From: Loripinus fragilis
Lineage: Eukaryota > Mollusca > Bivalvia > Lucinida > Lucinidae
Reading direction: 5' to 3'
Length of the DNA: 64,000 nt
Assembly (NCBI GenBank): GCA_964019695.1
Contig: OZ026522.1
Location: 76,911,601-76,975,600 of the forward strand
The first letter of the stretch is position 1; every line of letters begins with the position of its first letter. Below are positions 30,788-41,750 of the stretch, piece after piece. The notes under the pieces were generated by a model, which did no database searches, was not told the DNA's origin, and was given only the letters and a program-made list of their open reading frames with translations. The position numbers and the translations under genes were made by a program.

Positions 30788-31020
30788 CCTACTGTTCTGC
30801 CAGCCAAGCGTGACAGTGACGTCATGTTTTGTTTACAAAGTTATCAGGGACTTATAGTCGTTAGATCACTTGTGTATTAATCCTATCCTGCGGATAGGAT
30901 TAATACACAAGTGATCTATCGATTCGCGTTAGGTCATGTGGAGTGGACAAGTTGTATTATACTTAACAATTGTAAACAAAATATAACGTCACTGTCACTC
31001 TTGGTTGGTACGACAGTAGT
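30788..31020. mobile_element. Foldback MITE with a perfect 27-bp hairpin at its centre
   Basis: Outer arms ACTGTTCTGCCAGCCAAGCG TGACAGTGACGTCAT and inverse CACTGTCACTCTTGGTTGG TACGACAGT pair with mismatches. At 30862-30918 TAGATCACTTGTGTATTAAT CCTATCC is followed by TGC and its exact inverse. Confidence 0.88.
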
Positions 31021-31044
31021 AAAAATATAAAAGCGGGCCTCTAT

Positions 31045-31110
31045 CGGCCCGCCAGTGAAACGCCATTTAAATCATTGTTGGGTCGATAGTGGCCCGAGAC
31101 TGTGCTGACC
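31045..31110 (-). repeat. GGATCC MITE core fragment
   Basis: GGCCCGCCAGTGAAACGCCA TTTAAAT and ATAGTGGCCCG recur in the centre of the GGATCC MITE (for example 36325-36375). Ends are missing. Confidence 0.55.
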
Positions 31111-31318
31111 GGGTAAGGCCATGAATCAAAACGCTAAGCAAATCGGCATACATGGACTTTGCCACCAGTCCTTGTGATATGTCAACCATTAACACCAAAA
31201 TGTGATATTGTCATTAAGTGTAGAAAACCCTATGAGAATACATGTTTACACATTAGGCACTAAGTGTGTCAACTAGAGCAATGCTAGAAAACATGTTAAA
31301 TGCGGTAAGCTTGCAAGG

Positions 31319-31460
31319 TTCGAGGGTCGTTTGAAAAGTACGTAGCATGCCATCACACTATACCTGCTGTCATGTTCTCATGCGAATACCTACTGTTCAT
31401 TCACGATATCTTGGCTCAAAGAAACCGCTAGGTGGATTTTACCATTACATCAAACAAGGG
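31319..31460 (+). mobile_element. Mariner end fragment
   Basis: CGAGGGTCGTTTGAAAAGTA CGTAGCATG resembles the mariner terminus at 21867. The following TTCACGATATCTTGGCTCAA AGAAACCGCTAGGTGGATTT TACCATTACATCA recurs inverted at 34271-34330. Confidence 0.6.
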
Positions 31461-31529
31461 AACATGGGGTTGGATGCATATTAACGGTACAATGATAACA
31501 AAACAGTTTATATCACATTGAAATTTTAA

Positions 31530-31630
31530 ACGGCTTCGTGGTTCAGTCGGTAGGGCGCACTTACACGTTGGGAAAACCTTTTTGAATAGCAATGAAGAGA
31601 TAGTGGTTCGAAACCCAAAATCAAAGATAT
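31530..31630 (+). mobile_element. tRNA-like sequence (SINE head or tRNA pseudogene)
   Basis: GGCTTCGTGGTTCAGTCGGT carries an A-box-like TGGTTCAGTCGG and TGGTTCGAAACCC a B-box-like motif about 65 nt later. The region between does not fold as an anticodon arm, so it is not a functional tRNA. Confidence 0.55.
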
Positions 31631-31660
31631 ACGTTTTTATTATATATAGTTTTTTGTCTT

Positions 31661-33384
31661 GTTCACGGGTGGTTAACCTAGGAACTACCACGAAATTGTG
31701 TTAACGTAATTTTGTTCCCAAGCCACATCCGGGACACGTCGTGGTAGTTTCCAGGCCGAAAATTTGATAAAGAAAGGTTGGTATCACTTTCATTTTTGTT
31801 TTATTTTACAACTAAGAACGAACAATGGTGAAATCCGACAATGTGGTTCCGTGTAAATATGTCTCAGCGTCCCCTCTAGCCCAGAATTTTGTTTGAAAAA
31901 TTATTTTCTTTCTTAAGATACGTGTTTCCCCAATGAGCATCCGACCAACTTTCCCCAAAGTTCGAAGGAATTTAGCCCATATCTGTCAAATTAAGTGGAA
32001 TTTGATTTCATTTGACGATGGAAATGATAAAAAGACCCTGAATAAACATTCCTACACAGAGAAAAAATCTAAGCATTTACTCGTAAACGATTCATACCCC
32101 GTTCGTCCTGTGTGGTAGTTTCCAGCTCATCGTGGTAGTTAAAATGCTATCGTGTTAGTTTCCAAGACTTTGTAGGAATTTAGTTTTAGTTCGCATCAGC
32201 AGATGTTCACTATTCAGGGGCTACTTCATTTTTATAAAGACAGGGTGTGTGGGCCGAGCCTTGAATACCCCTCTTATTCATACGAAGACCTTTTCAAACA
32301 ACCTTTGTCACAACACATGTCGACGGCATGATATTTAATTTCAGTGGGCTATTGAAATGATGAGAATAATGAAAAGAAGGGATATTCACATATTTTTTTT
32401 GAATAAACATGCTTTTTAATTATCAAATATCATGCCCGTTCATCGTCGCACTCGCATGTATATAAAAAGTGTCCCAACCCGAGGATATTTCCCTTTTTTC
32501 TGAAGCTCAAGTACTAACGATACTTTAGGCCAGTAGTCTTATCCTGTCATTTTATCCTAAAGTTGACTGCACATGGAACAACGTAGCGAGTGACGCAATT
32601 TTTTGTATCATTTTTTGTCTGTTGCTTGGTCCACCACGGCTCAACTGATAACCTTCTTTTGCTTTAGATTTCCAGAGATGTTGTTTGGCAGTCCAGGGCA
32701 TGTCTCCACCTGTCAAGCGTCACATTGAATCTTTGAGTCCTCAGCCTAGCTTCTTCATGGTGTTGAATGTGATTTATTTGTTTACCATGGTAATTAATTG
32801 GCGAGTTCAAGGGTTATCATGCGAAACAAACAACCACTATAATGTTTTGTAACACTTCAGCCTCGTATGCTACAAAGTCTTGGAAACAACCACGTTAGCA
32901 TTTAACTACCACGATGAGCTGGAAACTACCACACAGGACAAACGGGTCATGAATCGTTTACGAGTAAATGCTCAGACTTTTTTTCTGTTTAGGAATGTTT
33001 ATTCAGGGTCTTTTCATCATTTCCATCGTCAAATGATATCAAATTCCATTTAATTTGACAGATATGGGCTAAAATCCTTCGAGCTTTGGGGGAAAGTTGG
33101 TCCGATGCTTAGTGGGGAAACACGAATGTAAAGAAAGAAAATAATTTTTCAAGCGAAACTTTGGGCTAGAGGTGACGCCGAAACATATTTACACGGAACC
33201 ACATTGTTGGATTTCACCATTGTTCGTTCTTAGTTGTAAAATAAAACAAAAATGAAAGTGACACCAACCTTTCTTTGTACAATTTTCGGCCTGAAAACTA
33301 CCACGACGTGTGCCGGATGTGGCTTGGGAACAAAGTTACGCTAACACAGTTTCGTGGTAGTTCCTTTGTTTACCACCCGTGTTG
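31661..33384. mobile_element. 1.7-kb foldback element with arms of about 500 bp
   Basis: The left arm (31661-32185) and the inverted right arm (32866-33384) match almost continuously. Shared blocks include GGAACTACCACGAAA.TGTG, CAAGCCACATCCGG, AACTAAGAACGAACAATGGT GAAATCC, CGACCAACTTTCCCCAAAG, GACCCTGAATAAACATTCCT and GTGTGGTAGTTTCCAGCTCA TCGTGGTAGTT. TACCACGA/TCGTGGTA recurs several times in each arm. The middle (about 680 bp) shows no recognised gene. Open frames are artefacts of the arms. No clear target duplication was found. Confidence 0.9.
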
Positions 33385-33637
33385 TTTGTTGTGTTTGAAT
33401 TTACAATTTATAAATTTTTCACACGTGTCAGAGTCGCTAAGCTCCATCCTGTCTCTTCATGGCTTACGAGGTGCGAGGACTGCATTCTGGGAGTCAGCTT
33501 TGATGTGCGATAACGTTTTGTTTGATATGCCAGTCAGCTTGCTGGCTCCCTCTCTATTTGATAATGGTGCAAATAGTGCATCATTCACGGGATCTTCTTC
33601 GCGTACTTTTAAAATAACATGTGCAGTAACACGGCAA

Positions 33638-33683
33638 GCGCGGATCCAGAAAATTTTGTCAGAGGGGGTCTAACTTTGACAAT

Positions 33684-33724
<41 letters not shown>

Positions 33725-33915
33725 AGTTAAGTTGATGAGGGGAGGGAGGATCGAAATACCACTATAAGTGGGCCAGCGATTGCCCAACATTGAATGCTGG
33801 CTTTGTAGCTTTGTGATTTTTCAGCGGATCCCGACCAATATTGCGAAGGAACCCTATATTTTTGTGATTTTTCAGAGGGGGTCCGGACCCCCTGTCCCGC
33901 CCCCTCTGGATCCGC
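33638..33915 (+). mobile_element. GGATCC MITE family, copy 2
   Basis: GCGCGGATCCAGA at the start and CCCCCTCTGGATCCGC at the end are the TIRs. It includes a 40-bp poly-T run (about 33684-33723), CCACTATAAGTGGGCCAGCG and AATGCTGGCTTTGTAGC. Centre diverged relative to 36165. Confidence 0.85.
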
Positions 33916-34270
33916 CCATGCACGGATCCTATATAGTGTCCGTGACAGCAATATGTCTGGCTTGCGATCGAAAAGCCTTCCTATCAGACATTTCTACAGC
34001 CAAGCGAAGTATGCGCAGTGAAAATAAAATTTGAGTGAATCCATAATTGAGCATGATAATCATGAGAGAGATCGAGATAAGAGTGACAAAACGAAAAAAA
34101 AAAGATTCCATAGGACTCGAACACCATCACCGCACAACATGAACTCAAATATGTATGATAGTTCTCCACGTTATCCTCTACACTACACAGATTGATGGAA
34201 AATGGTTCACGTATATATAGCTTAATACCGTATTTATCTTAGAGCATTTAGAAGAAGCTACCTATATTGA

Positions 34271-34332
34271 TGTAATGGTAAAATCCACCTAACGGTTTCT
34301 TTGAGCCAAGATATCGTGAAAGAACAGTACAC
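34271..34332 (-). mobile_element. Mariner fragment, inverted
   Basis: TGATGTAATGGTAAAATCCA CCTAACGGTTTCTTTGAGCC AAGATATCGTGAA is the near-exact inverse of 31400-31455. The terminal CGAGGG end is absent. Confidence 0.6.
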
Positions 34333-34479
34333 TGACCTTAAATAAATCAAAGCCTCTAAATTATGTATAATAGCCTTAAAAGCATCAGGGCGTGACTGCA
34401 CTAACAATAATGAACTGCTCTATAAAATAGGGGTGTTACAATGTTATGTCATGCAGTTTTTTTTGTATTTAACAGAGAA

Positions 34480-34580
34480 CTTTTACAGGCGATTCGATGG
34501 CGCAGTAAGTATAACGGTTGTACTCAAAGAATCTGAAAACAAGTTGAGGGTTTGAGCCCAAGGTTGAGGGTTCGAGTCCC
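34480..34580 (+). mobile_element. tRNA-like SINE head
   Basis: GGCGATTCGATGGCGCAGTA AGTATAACGG and GAGGGTTCGAGTCCCAG give A- and B-box-like motifs, followed by a T-rich tail (pol III terminator-like TTTTTTT). The GAGGGTT.GAG.CC.A word is duplicated. The anticodon arm does not fold. Confidence 0.55.
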
Positions 34581-34713
34581 AGTAAAACTTTTTTTTATTT
34601 TTTATGTTTTGCTTTCTCAAAGAAGCAGTAAATGTTTAGCGATGTACATGTTTGCAGAAAAAAAAACATTTTTTGATGTATTATGCACATGTAAAGCGAC
34701 TTCACTCAGTAAA

Positions 34714-35612
34714 ATGGCGAGACTTGTATGGAGATACAGCGACGATGCAGGAGCTATTATTGAAAACGTGTACAAGTTCTGCATGGAGGAAAAGAAGTCT
34801 GGAATGAAACTGTCACTGAATCGTGTATGGGACAGGACTGCACCGTCATCGAAAGTGTCACTGAATGACTTTGACCAGGGTGATGTACGGATGACCATCG
34901 TCAGCATGTACTCCTTGAAGAAGGTTCTGCCAACCCTTGATAACATCAGAACATAGCTCAAACAGAGTATTGGTTACACTGGCAACACTGGCAGCAAGGG
35001 TCTCCTTCGCAAAGATCTCCTTCATACGAAGTCTGCTTACACACGCTGTGGGGTGAATCAAAAAGTGCTGATGGAGAGACAAGATGTAGTCCTCAGCAGG
35101 ATCAGATACCTTCGCATGGTCAGGGAGTTGCGAGAAGTGGGTTACACAGATGAAACTTACGTTCATAGCAGCTACACTGTCCCGAAATGCTGGCAAGATA
35201 GTACTACCGGACTAAAGATACCCTTTGCTAAAGGTAATTTAAGAATAGTGGAATTGTATGACCCTTAGGTCTGCACTATTATCACTATTTGAGTTCGCCC
35301 GCTCGTCGGTCCGTTAGCAGTTCGAGAAAATGTTCATAGCCTTCGACCACATAGTATATTTTAATCACATTTTGCATGCATATGCCATTCCCAAACCACT
35401 GGCATGCTAAACCACTTTTTATGGAAGAAGGTTTCATTCAAATTGGCAAGAATTCAACGTTGGCCGTGCATATAACTGTCTGTTGATTTCACTTTACATT
35501 AAACTAATTTATTATATGTACTAAATATGCCTACATTTTATATGTTCAGGTGAAAGAATGATCATACTCCATGCTGGGTGCAATGAGGGATTCGTACCCA
35601 ACGCACGCAAAA
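34714..35612 (+). pseudogene. Tc1/IS630-type DDE transposase fragment, broken, with an intron
   Basis: The frame from ATG 34714 stays in one register to 35233 except for a TAG at 34954. It codes an N-terminal region with ENVYKFCMEEKKSG and NRVWDRT, then NQKVLMERQDVVLSRIRYLR and YTDETYVHSSYTVPKCW, where the Asp of YTDET is the expected first catalytic residue. At 35233 a donor (AAAG|GTAATT) and at 35549 an acceptor (TATGTTCAG|G) join in frame to GERMIILHAGCNEGFVPNA, the next strand of the DDE core. The second Asp and final Glu regions are absent. The family is a repetitive invertebrate DDE endonuclease. The stop and truncation indicate a dead copy, although the intact splice sites are unusual. 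Confidence 0.75.
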
Positions 35613-35689
35613 ATCATTTTACTTTCCAATATTAAAATAATTAAACATCAATAAATGCAATAAAATTGCAAGAAAAAAAGAAGGTCCGA

Positions 35690-35766
35690 AATGAGGCTCG
35701 AACTCACGACTTCGTGTGTTTCATGAGAGCGTTTTAACCACTGAACCAATGAGACAGATATAAATT
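35690..35766 (-). mobile_element. tRNA-like sequence (tRNA pseudogene or SINE head)
   Basis: Inverted it reads GTCTCATTGGTTCAGTGG then GTGAGTTCGAGCCTCAT. The A box TGGTTCAGTGG, B box AGTTCGAGCC and T-arm stem GTGAG/CTCAT are good. The acceptor stem pairs at only about 5 of 7 positions and the anticodon stem fails, so a functional tRNA is unlikely. Confidence 0.55.
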
Positions 35767-35948
35767 GAATATAGCTTTTAAAGATATAAAGAGTTTTTAC
35801 AAACAGTTAACGGTAAATTAACGGTAAATTATCTGCTCAACCCAGGAACATGGACTCGACCAAAGGTCAATACTGAGAGGTCACAAATGAATAATAGTGT
35901 GTTATATTAGCAAAATACATTTTATAGTTGCTTAATTGATTTTTCAAC

Positions 35949-36020
35949 CAAATATATGTTATGTGTACTCAAAAGAACTGTCTCAATGAGATGGTTCTTT
36001 TGGGAACCCCAAATATGTGT
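35949..36020. repeat. AACATATGTT hairpin repeat (family H), copy 2
   Basis: ATATATGTTATGTGTACTC precedes the hairpin AAAAGAACTGTCTCA A TGAGATGGTTCTTTTGGG and AAATATGTGTTT follows. The flanks (AATTGATTTTTCAACCA before, GATGGGTACGAAAATTATGA after) also match the copy at 63285. Confidence 0.75.
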
Positions 36021-36101
36021 TTAATTTGATGGGTACGAAAATTATGACAACTTGACGCTCAAAACTTTCACTTAGATGAATTTATGTTGTACTTGAACAG
36101 T

Positions 36102-36539
36102 CTATCTGTAAACCAGCCAGCATATGAGATTTTGCCACTTACTGCAAATGCATGAACTCAGAATGCGCGGATCCAGAAGGGGAGATGGGGGTCCTCACAC
36201 CCCCCCACCCCACCCCCTCGAAAATCCCAAAATATAGGGTTTCTTAGCAATACCGATACGGATACCCTTAAAAATCATAACACTATACCAAGCCAGCATT
36301 CATTGTTGGGCCATCATTGGCACGCCAGCGAAACGCTATTTAAATGGCGTTTTGCTGGCGGGCAGATGATGGTCCGCTTATAGTTGTATTTGGATCCTTC
36401 CTCCCTTCATCATTAAAAAAAACGTTGTCAAAGTTGGACCCCCCTATGACAAATCTTTCTGGATCCGCGCATGTATCTGTAAACAAGCCAGCACATGTGA
36501 TTTTGCCAGCACATTTACTGCACATGCATGAACTCAGCC
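36102..36539. repeat. 60-bp direct repeats flanking a MITE
   Basis: TCTATCTGTAAACCAGCCAG CATATGAGATTTTGCCA...CATGAACTCAG (36102-36161) and TGTATCTGTAAACAAGCCAG CACATGTGATTTTGCCA...CATGAACTCAG (36472-36539) are about 90% identical and lie exactly outside the GGATCC MITE copy. This is far longer than a normal target duplication. Confidence 0.8.
36165..36470 (-). mobile_element. GGATCC MITE family, copy 3 (most complete)
   Basis: Ends GCGCGGATCCAGAAGGGG and the inverse CTTTCTGGATCCGCGC. Contains the family blocks AAAATATAGGGTTTCTTAGC AATACC, CCAAGCCAGCATTCATTGTT, GCGAAACGCTATTTAAATGGCG and AAAAACGTTGTCAAAGTTGG. Non-coding. Confidence 0.9.
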
Positions 36540-36948
36540 AAGAACTGACATCATTCAATCTAACCAAAATATTTTATAGTTGGTGGTATATATAGGTTAC
36601 TAACAATGCTAGATATTTAGGCTACACATCCTCCTCAAATAATTGATGTTTCGTATATGCAATAAGTATCGCTCTCACATTAGGCTGATCCAAATGTGAT
36701 CATGATATATAATTCGTAGTATACTTATGATAGTTTTACCTGTTTTGATAAAATGATTTTGTGACATATTCTCCCGCATATAAACAAGAAGATCAAGCTT
36801 GTTTGAGGTGACAAATGACAACAACAGAGAATGAGTGAAATTGTCATTTATAGGCTATACCAAATGACCATATGCAAAATTATTAATAAGACATGTCACA
36901 AAAATTACAATCTGATTTGTAATTCACAAGAATGACTATGAAATATAT

Positions 36949-37116
36949 ATGTCATCTAGACATGCACCGAAAAGGCGGGGTGTTAAAAAGGCCACCCGCA
37001 AAAAGGTTGCAAAGCAAGAGCTTTACAAAAATTTTGCAGCCCCACCCGAGGATTCTCTAGATTATATGCTAGTGTACGGCAACAAAAATAAACTGAGTCA
37101 TGCACATGTCAAATAA
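36949..37116 (+). CDS. Small basic open frame, unknown (55 codons)
   Basis: ATG 36949 to TAA 37114 codes a very basic start (SSRHAPKRRGVKKATRKKVA) followed by NFAAPPEDSLDYMLVYGNKN. I do not recognise it. AATAAA overlaps the stop (37112-37117). Local base composition is more GC-rich than the surroundings, which is the main reason to list it. It may be a single-exon small gene, part of a spliced gene, or chance. Confidence 0.2.
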   Translation: MSSRHAPKRRGVKKATRKKVAKQELYKNFAAPPEDSLDYMLVYGNKNKLSHAHVK

Positions 37117-37377
37117 AGACTGATTTTTCGAAGGTTCACTGTAAATACCAAGGGGTTTACAGGTTAGAGTATACTGCAGTCCCTGAAAATTGTTTTTTCT
37201 TAGCAAAAATTGCATTCACTGGTGAAATGTCACGTTCTGCAGCATTTTATCTGGGTCTTCACTGTTCGCCAAAGAATCCGTTTATATGTTTTCAGTATGT
37301 AAAGAATTACGACAACCACTTTTTACTGCAAGATATGTTATCAAAATTGGTAATATTTGATGAAGTTATAGTATGCT

Positions 37378-37600
37378 GGTTCCTTTCTCAAAGTTCAAAA
37401 CAGTATGGTGGCCTAGGCCACTTCAATGTCTTTGTGCCGAGAAGGAGGAACCCGGATCTGATCTTGACTTTCAGCTGGATACAACCGCCTGGAGGACGCA
37501 GACTTATATCAGTGAAGTAGATGAACAGGTCAGACCTCATCAGCCAGCGTATCCAGAACGGAACAATACTTCTTGGTATCCTCAGTCTAAAGCTAACTGA
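37378..37600 (+). CDS. Possible terminal exon, unknown
   Basis: An open frame ending TAA at 37598-37600 codes FKTVWWPRPLQCLCAEKEEP, GSDLDFQLDTTAWRTQTYIS and EVDEQVRPHQPAYPERNNTS WYPQSKAN. A TTCCTTTCTCAAAG stretch just upstream could be a 3' splice site. The polar tail and higher GC look exon-like, but no family is recognised and no upstream exon was found. Confidence 0.3.
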
Positions 37601-37619
37601 AAAAACAGAAAAGACAGAA

Positions 37620-38865
37620 AATCAGCAAATACATTTATGGTTCAATATAAAATATATAAATCAGTTTTCTATCTCATACTATTTATTCTGATCAGTCACA
37701 GGCATGGCCACTAGGCAGTGAGGTAAGTCTACTTTATTATTTGAAAAAAAAAGAAACAACTCTACCACTGAGCCCCTGCGCAAAGAAGACGTGATACAAA
37801 ACGTATTTTAGATCAAACAAAGTTATGGGAATGCAGGTTGAAAACCAATTATGATATATTAAGATAACAAAAAGCACGGTTTCAAATCTTCACAGCCATT
37901 ATTTATGTGGTGCCTCAGGTCAACAAAACTGTGCTGTTTGCACAGAATATCTGAAGGATAACATGCCTAGGCCCCAAATAGTTCCCAAGGATCGAACCAT
38001 GTTCCCCTATGCATAAAACAACAAGGCGCCAGAATAAAAAGGAATGCTCCATTACCTATGCAATAAGTCTATACATTGTCCGTATTTACCCTAATGGAAA
38101 TTGTATATGTCCGTTTTTTCGCTGTCTATGTCTCAAGTTTCCCTACCTCGTCCGTATTTACCGGATTTTGGGTCTCATGCATTTTTGCTTAATCGTCTGG
38201 TTTCTAAACCATATATCGTCTGTTCTCTTGTTGCAGAGTACAAATTGGGTTTCACCATAACATTACGCAAGTATAAAACCCCGGTATCTGAAATATAACC
38301 CCTGCCAAATAACTACAATGGCTTGTGATTCATGGGCGTGTCAATTTCGTCCGTATTTACCCGGATTGACTCTACAGGAAATTAAATTTAAGCATAAGGT
38401 GAATAGAAACTTTCTGTTGCGAAAGAAGACTTTTTAGTAGCCTGGTTAGCACTTTCGAATTTGTTTTGGGTCGAGGTGTCCCATTACCGCTAGAAAAGGT
38501 GCGCTTGCTCTTTAGCTAAACCCGACCTAAGTAATCTTGGAACCCGTTGTTTTGCATTAAATAAACTAAATAAACTAAAGGATGCCTTTCAAATCCGAAA
38601 ATAATACATGTTCGAAAAATACAGATTATAATTGTTTTGCTAAAATAGTGCGCTGTCTGCAATTAATTCATTCAGAGTCTCTTTTCGTAATTGCATAATG
38701 ATCTGCAAATTTAACTTTTAATTGATTTATGTCAAAAACAAAACAGCAAAACGGGAAGGATAATCCGGCAATGAAAGACATATCAACAATTTGAAAACCA
38801 CCAACGTAAGCAGGGCATGATGCGCCGTGCTAATAAATTGAAGCTTTGTGATCTTACATCAGTTT
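37620..38865. other. Mostly featureless; SINE scrap and a repeated GTCCGTATTTACC word
   Basis: CAACTCTACCACTGAGCCCC TGCGC at 37758-37782 is the inverted head of the tRNA SINE. GTCCGTATTTACC occurs three times (38079, 38149, 38349). No genes were recognised. Confidence 0.45.
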
Positions 38866-39053
38866 ATATAGACTTATACCACCTTTACCACTTTTAGCAC
38901 GAAATACCTCATGATGTGCAAGGTCTACAAGGATGTAGGTGGTATAAAATAGTTATACCATGGATTTTCCACCTGTACGTTAGATAATTCACTCGCTAAA
39001 GCTCGTGGGTTATAGACGGACAACCCATAGTATAACTATTACTTAATACATGT
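38866..39053 (-). mobile_element. MITE family F2, copy 2
   Basis: Inverse of 8999-9187: ACTTATACCACCTTTACCAC, TTTTAGCACGAAATA, GATGTGCAAGGTCTACA, AGTTATACCATGGATT and the GATAATTCACTCGC block. Confidence 0.8.
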
Positions 39054-39649
39054 TTCCCATAAAGTGATATCCTAGCAACAAGGCGCAACTACTGATAGGG
39101 ATAAATTTAAGCAGAAGAGGGTTAAACGACGTATTACTGTGTGGAATTTGGTCGGGCAAAGCGTCTGGGCTTACAAATCTACAATTTATTGAACCGACAA
39201 AAACGATGTTTCATGGATGCAATTGTTTTGGGTGCTCAAACCGTCTCAGTATTCACTACATATGGTTTGGTTGAGAAATAAGAAAATAATTTTCAATTAC
39301 GCACGCTTATCCTTGGACCTGTTTGTCACGCAAAGTACAGTTATTGTAACAACTGCAGGTCATTGTTTCCGATATTTACTCAGAACAAATAATATTATCG
39401 TTTTTACCATAACCAAGCAATATCACTCCCCTGAATACTGAATCTCAGTTTGTATCATGTGTCATACAGTGACTTTGAAGTAGTCCGCCAATTATCCCAG
39501 TTCCTGGTCATTTTCCCAGTCCTGAATCACATTTTTGCTATTTTGAGAAATTAGCTTCAGTAGCGAAGTTGCATTATAGTTTTGACTTTGTTGGCTTAAT
39601 CATTACTTGCCATGCCAATATAGCCAGCCGTTCGGTCAAGATATTCAGT

Positions 39650-41750
39650 CTGCTGAGCTAACAGTAAGTGAGTATGATCAGGAACTTCAGGTTCCGAAAG
39701 CCCTTGCCGCAAGAGAAATTAAGTCCAATTTGGAATTTAGATATCAAATCATAGTATCGTCTATAAAATTAAGAGAAAGTTTTGCAAAGCTTATGATACT
39801 GATAGCCTTGTTTAAGAAGTTTCTGAGTTAACAATTTATTGTGAGTATTGTAGTCAGTAATATAGCTTAATGCTCTAGCAAAATGAATGAGTTGGGAGAT
39901 ATAGACTCCACAGGATGTAGAGCGAGGAACATCACAATCTAAAAATGGAAAATTGACAATTTCAAAATCAAAGTCGTCATGTTTATCATAAATTTTGGTA
40001 GACACAATATCGTTAGAAATAGACAAATGCAAGTCTAAAAACGCAGCTTCGGTATCAGAGGTATTGGCTTTATTAAGTTGGAGCTCTGAGGGTATATTTG
40101 ACTTACCATATTGTCAAAATAAACACTATTATTGTTTAAAATAGCGTCCAAATATCTGGATGTACTGTTAAACACATCAATAACATGAGCCTGCTTATCA
40201 TCAGAAAGAGACATCATAAAGTCCCTCTAACAACAAAACAAGAATAAATCTACAACCAGGGGAGCACAATTAGTGCCCATAGGAATCCAAACTACTTGTC
40301 TATACAGCTTGGAGCCAAATCGAATAAACATATTGTCCAACAAAAAGGTCGGCGCATCACATACATTTTTACATGACCATGCATGATATTTGTTAGGTTT
40401 TTCTGAAGTAAAAAAGCATTTCTGTCATTACATGCAAGGTAAAGAGAGCCTTCTCTCTAACAGGTTCTTTCAATAAGATTCAATCAGTTTATCTTTAATT
40501 AGATAATGAGGTAAAGTAGTGTAAAGAGTAGAAAAATCATGAGTGGACAAACTGGTCGCATTGAAACCTCTAGCTTTAAGTTTATCTAAAAATTTCACAT
40601 GAATTTTTAATAGACCAATATAGGCTTTTACCGGATCTCTCATATACCTTTTCACAGTACTTGATAACATGTTTCTTAACAGCTGTAAGACAGGAGGTTA
40701 ACAATTTAGAAAGTTCTGTTGTCGAACATGGACTAGAATTAGCAATAAATCTTACTTTATAGGGTTTTTTATTGAGTTTAGGTAACCAGTACAACGAAAG
40801 AACTTTGTCTTGATTTTCTTTAGCTTTGACACCGAAGTGTAGGGCTGTATGAAAACCGTGTCCATCGAAAATCACCCTTTCACTCAAAGAAGGCTGCAGT
40901 TTATAGGCATTAGTGTCAAAAAGTTCACGCTTAAGAGTATTGATATAATACAATCATCAAACAACTACAACATTGTTAGCAGCTTTATCTGCAGGAACCA
41001 AAACATAGTTCATATGAAAATCCTGGATACCTCGTTTAAGATAACGAAAAGAAGATTTAGGTTAGGGGGTAAAAGATGTGTATTATGAGAGTAAAATGAA
41101 ATACAGTATCAATAATTTCAAAAATGTTAATCTTCCATTCCTTCAAGGCATCAGGTTGAACATTTTCCTGTTTGCATCAACGATAACTAAAGTCGTTTAA
41201 AGAAGCAGCAATCTCTCTACGACATTTAGAAAAATCAATATTAGAGGGAAACCTATATTTAGGACCTTTAGAAATATTATTACTAACTCTAGCGTCAGGA
41301 ATGACATTTAGATTACCTGTAAACACATGCCCTGTGGAGGGATATAAATAATTAGAATTTTGACAATCTCAGGAGTCAGGAGTATTAGAATCTATATCTA
41401 TATCAGTTACAATTTTATTAAAGGTAAATATAGTAGACCTAAATGGTTAGTTATATTTATACCAAATGATAGGAGTTTCAGAATAATTAAAGTAATTTGG
41501 AATAGATGAAATCACTAAATTTTCCTTAAATATACTATGTAAATCAATAAACTTCCTACCTTTGTTAATAAATGAAATTTCGATAAAATGTCGTTTATGG
41601 TTGACCTCAGAATCGATATGAGGTCTATGGAAATGTTGAATATCAAATCAAATTAACGAACTATGATTAAACATAAAATGGCTCACGAATCGCAGATAGT
41701 CAGAGTTAAAGAAAACCTCCAATTGAGCCACGGTGGTCCCAGCCAAAGAC
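39650..41750 (-). pseudogene. Penelope-like reverse-transcriptase element, copy A
   Basis: On the minus strand, with several frameshifts, the order is: HRPHIDSEVNHKRHFIE, FNKIVTD-IDIDS, TGHVFTGNLNVIPDARVSNN, KGPKYRFPSNIDFSKCRREI (41640-41190), then LSLYWLPKLNKKPYKVRFIA NSSPCSTTELSKLL and VYERSGKSLYWSIKNS (40950-40600), LKARGFNATSLSTHDFSTLY TTLPHYLIKDKL (40600-40470), SRYLDAIL (about 40150), FEIVNFPFLDCDVPRSTS and KLLKQGYQYHKLCKTFS (40000-39770), and FYRRYYDLISKFQIGL at 39760-39700. This is the reverse-transcriptase core of a Penelope-like retroelement. The catalytic YLDD box reads YLDA, and the frame is broken, so it is dead. No GIY-YIG endonuclease was seen. Confidence 0.88.

Noticed and set aside
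35690..35766. tRNA gene on the minus strand
   Set aside because: A and B boxes and the T arm are good, but the acceptor stem is incomplete and no anticodon stem forms; tRNA pseudogene or SINE head is more likely.
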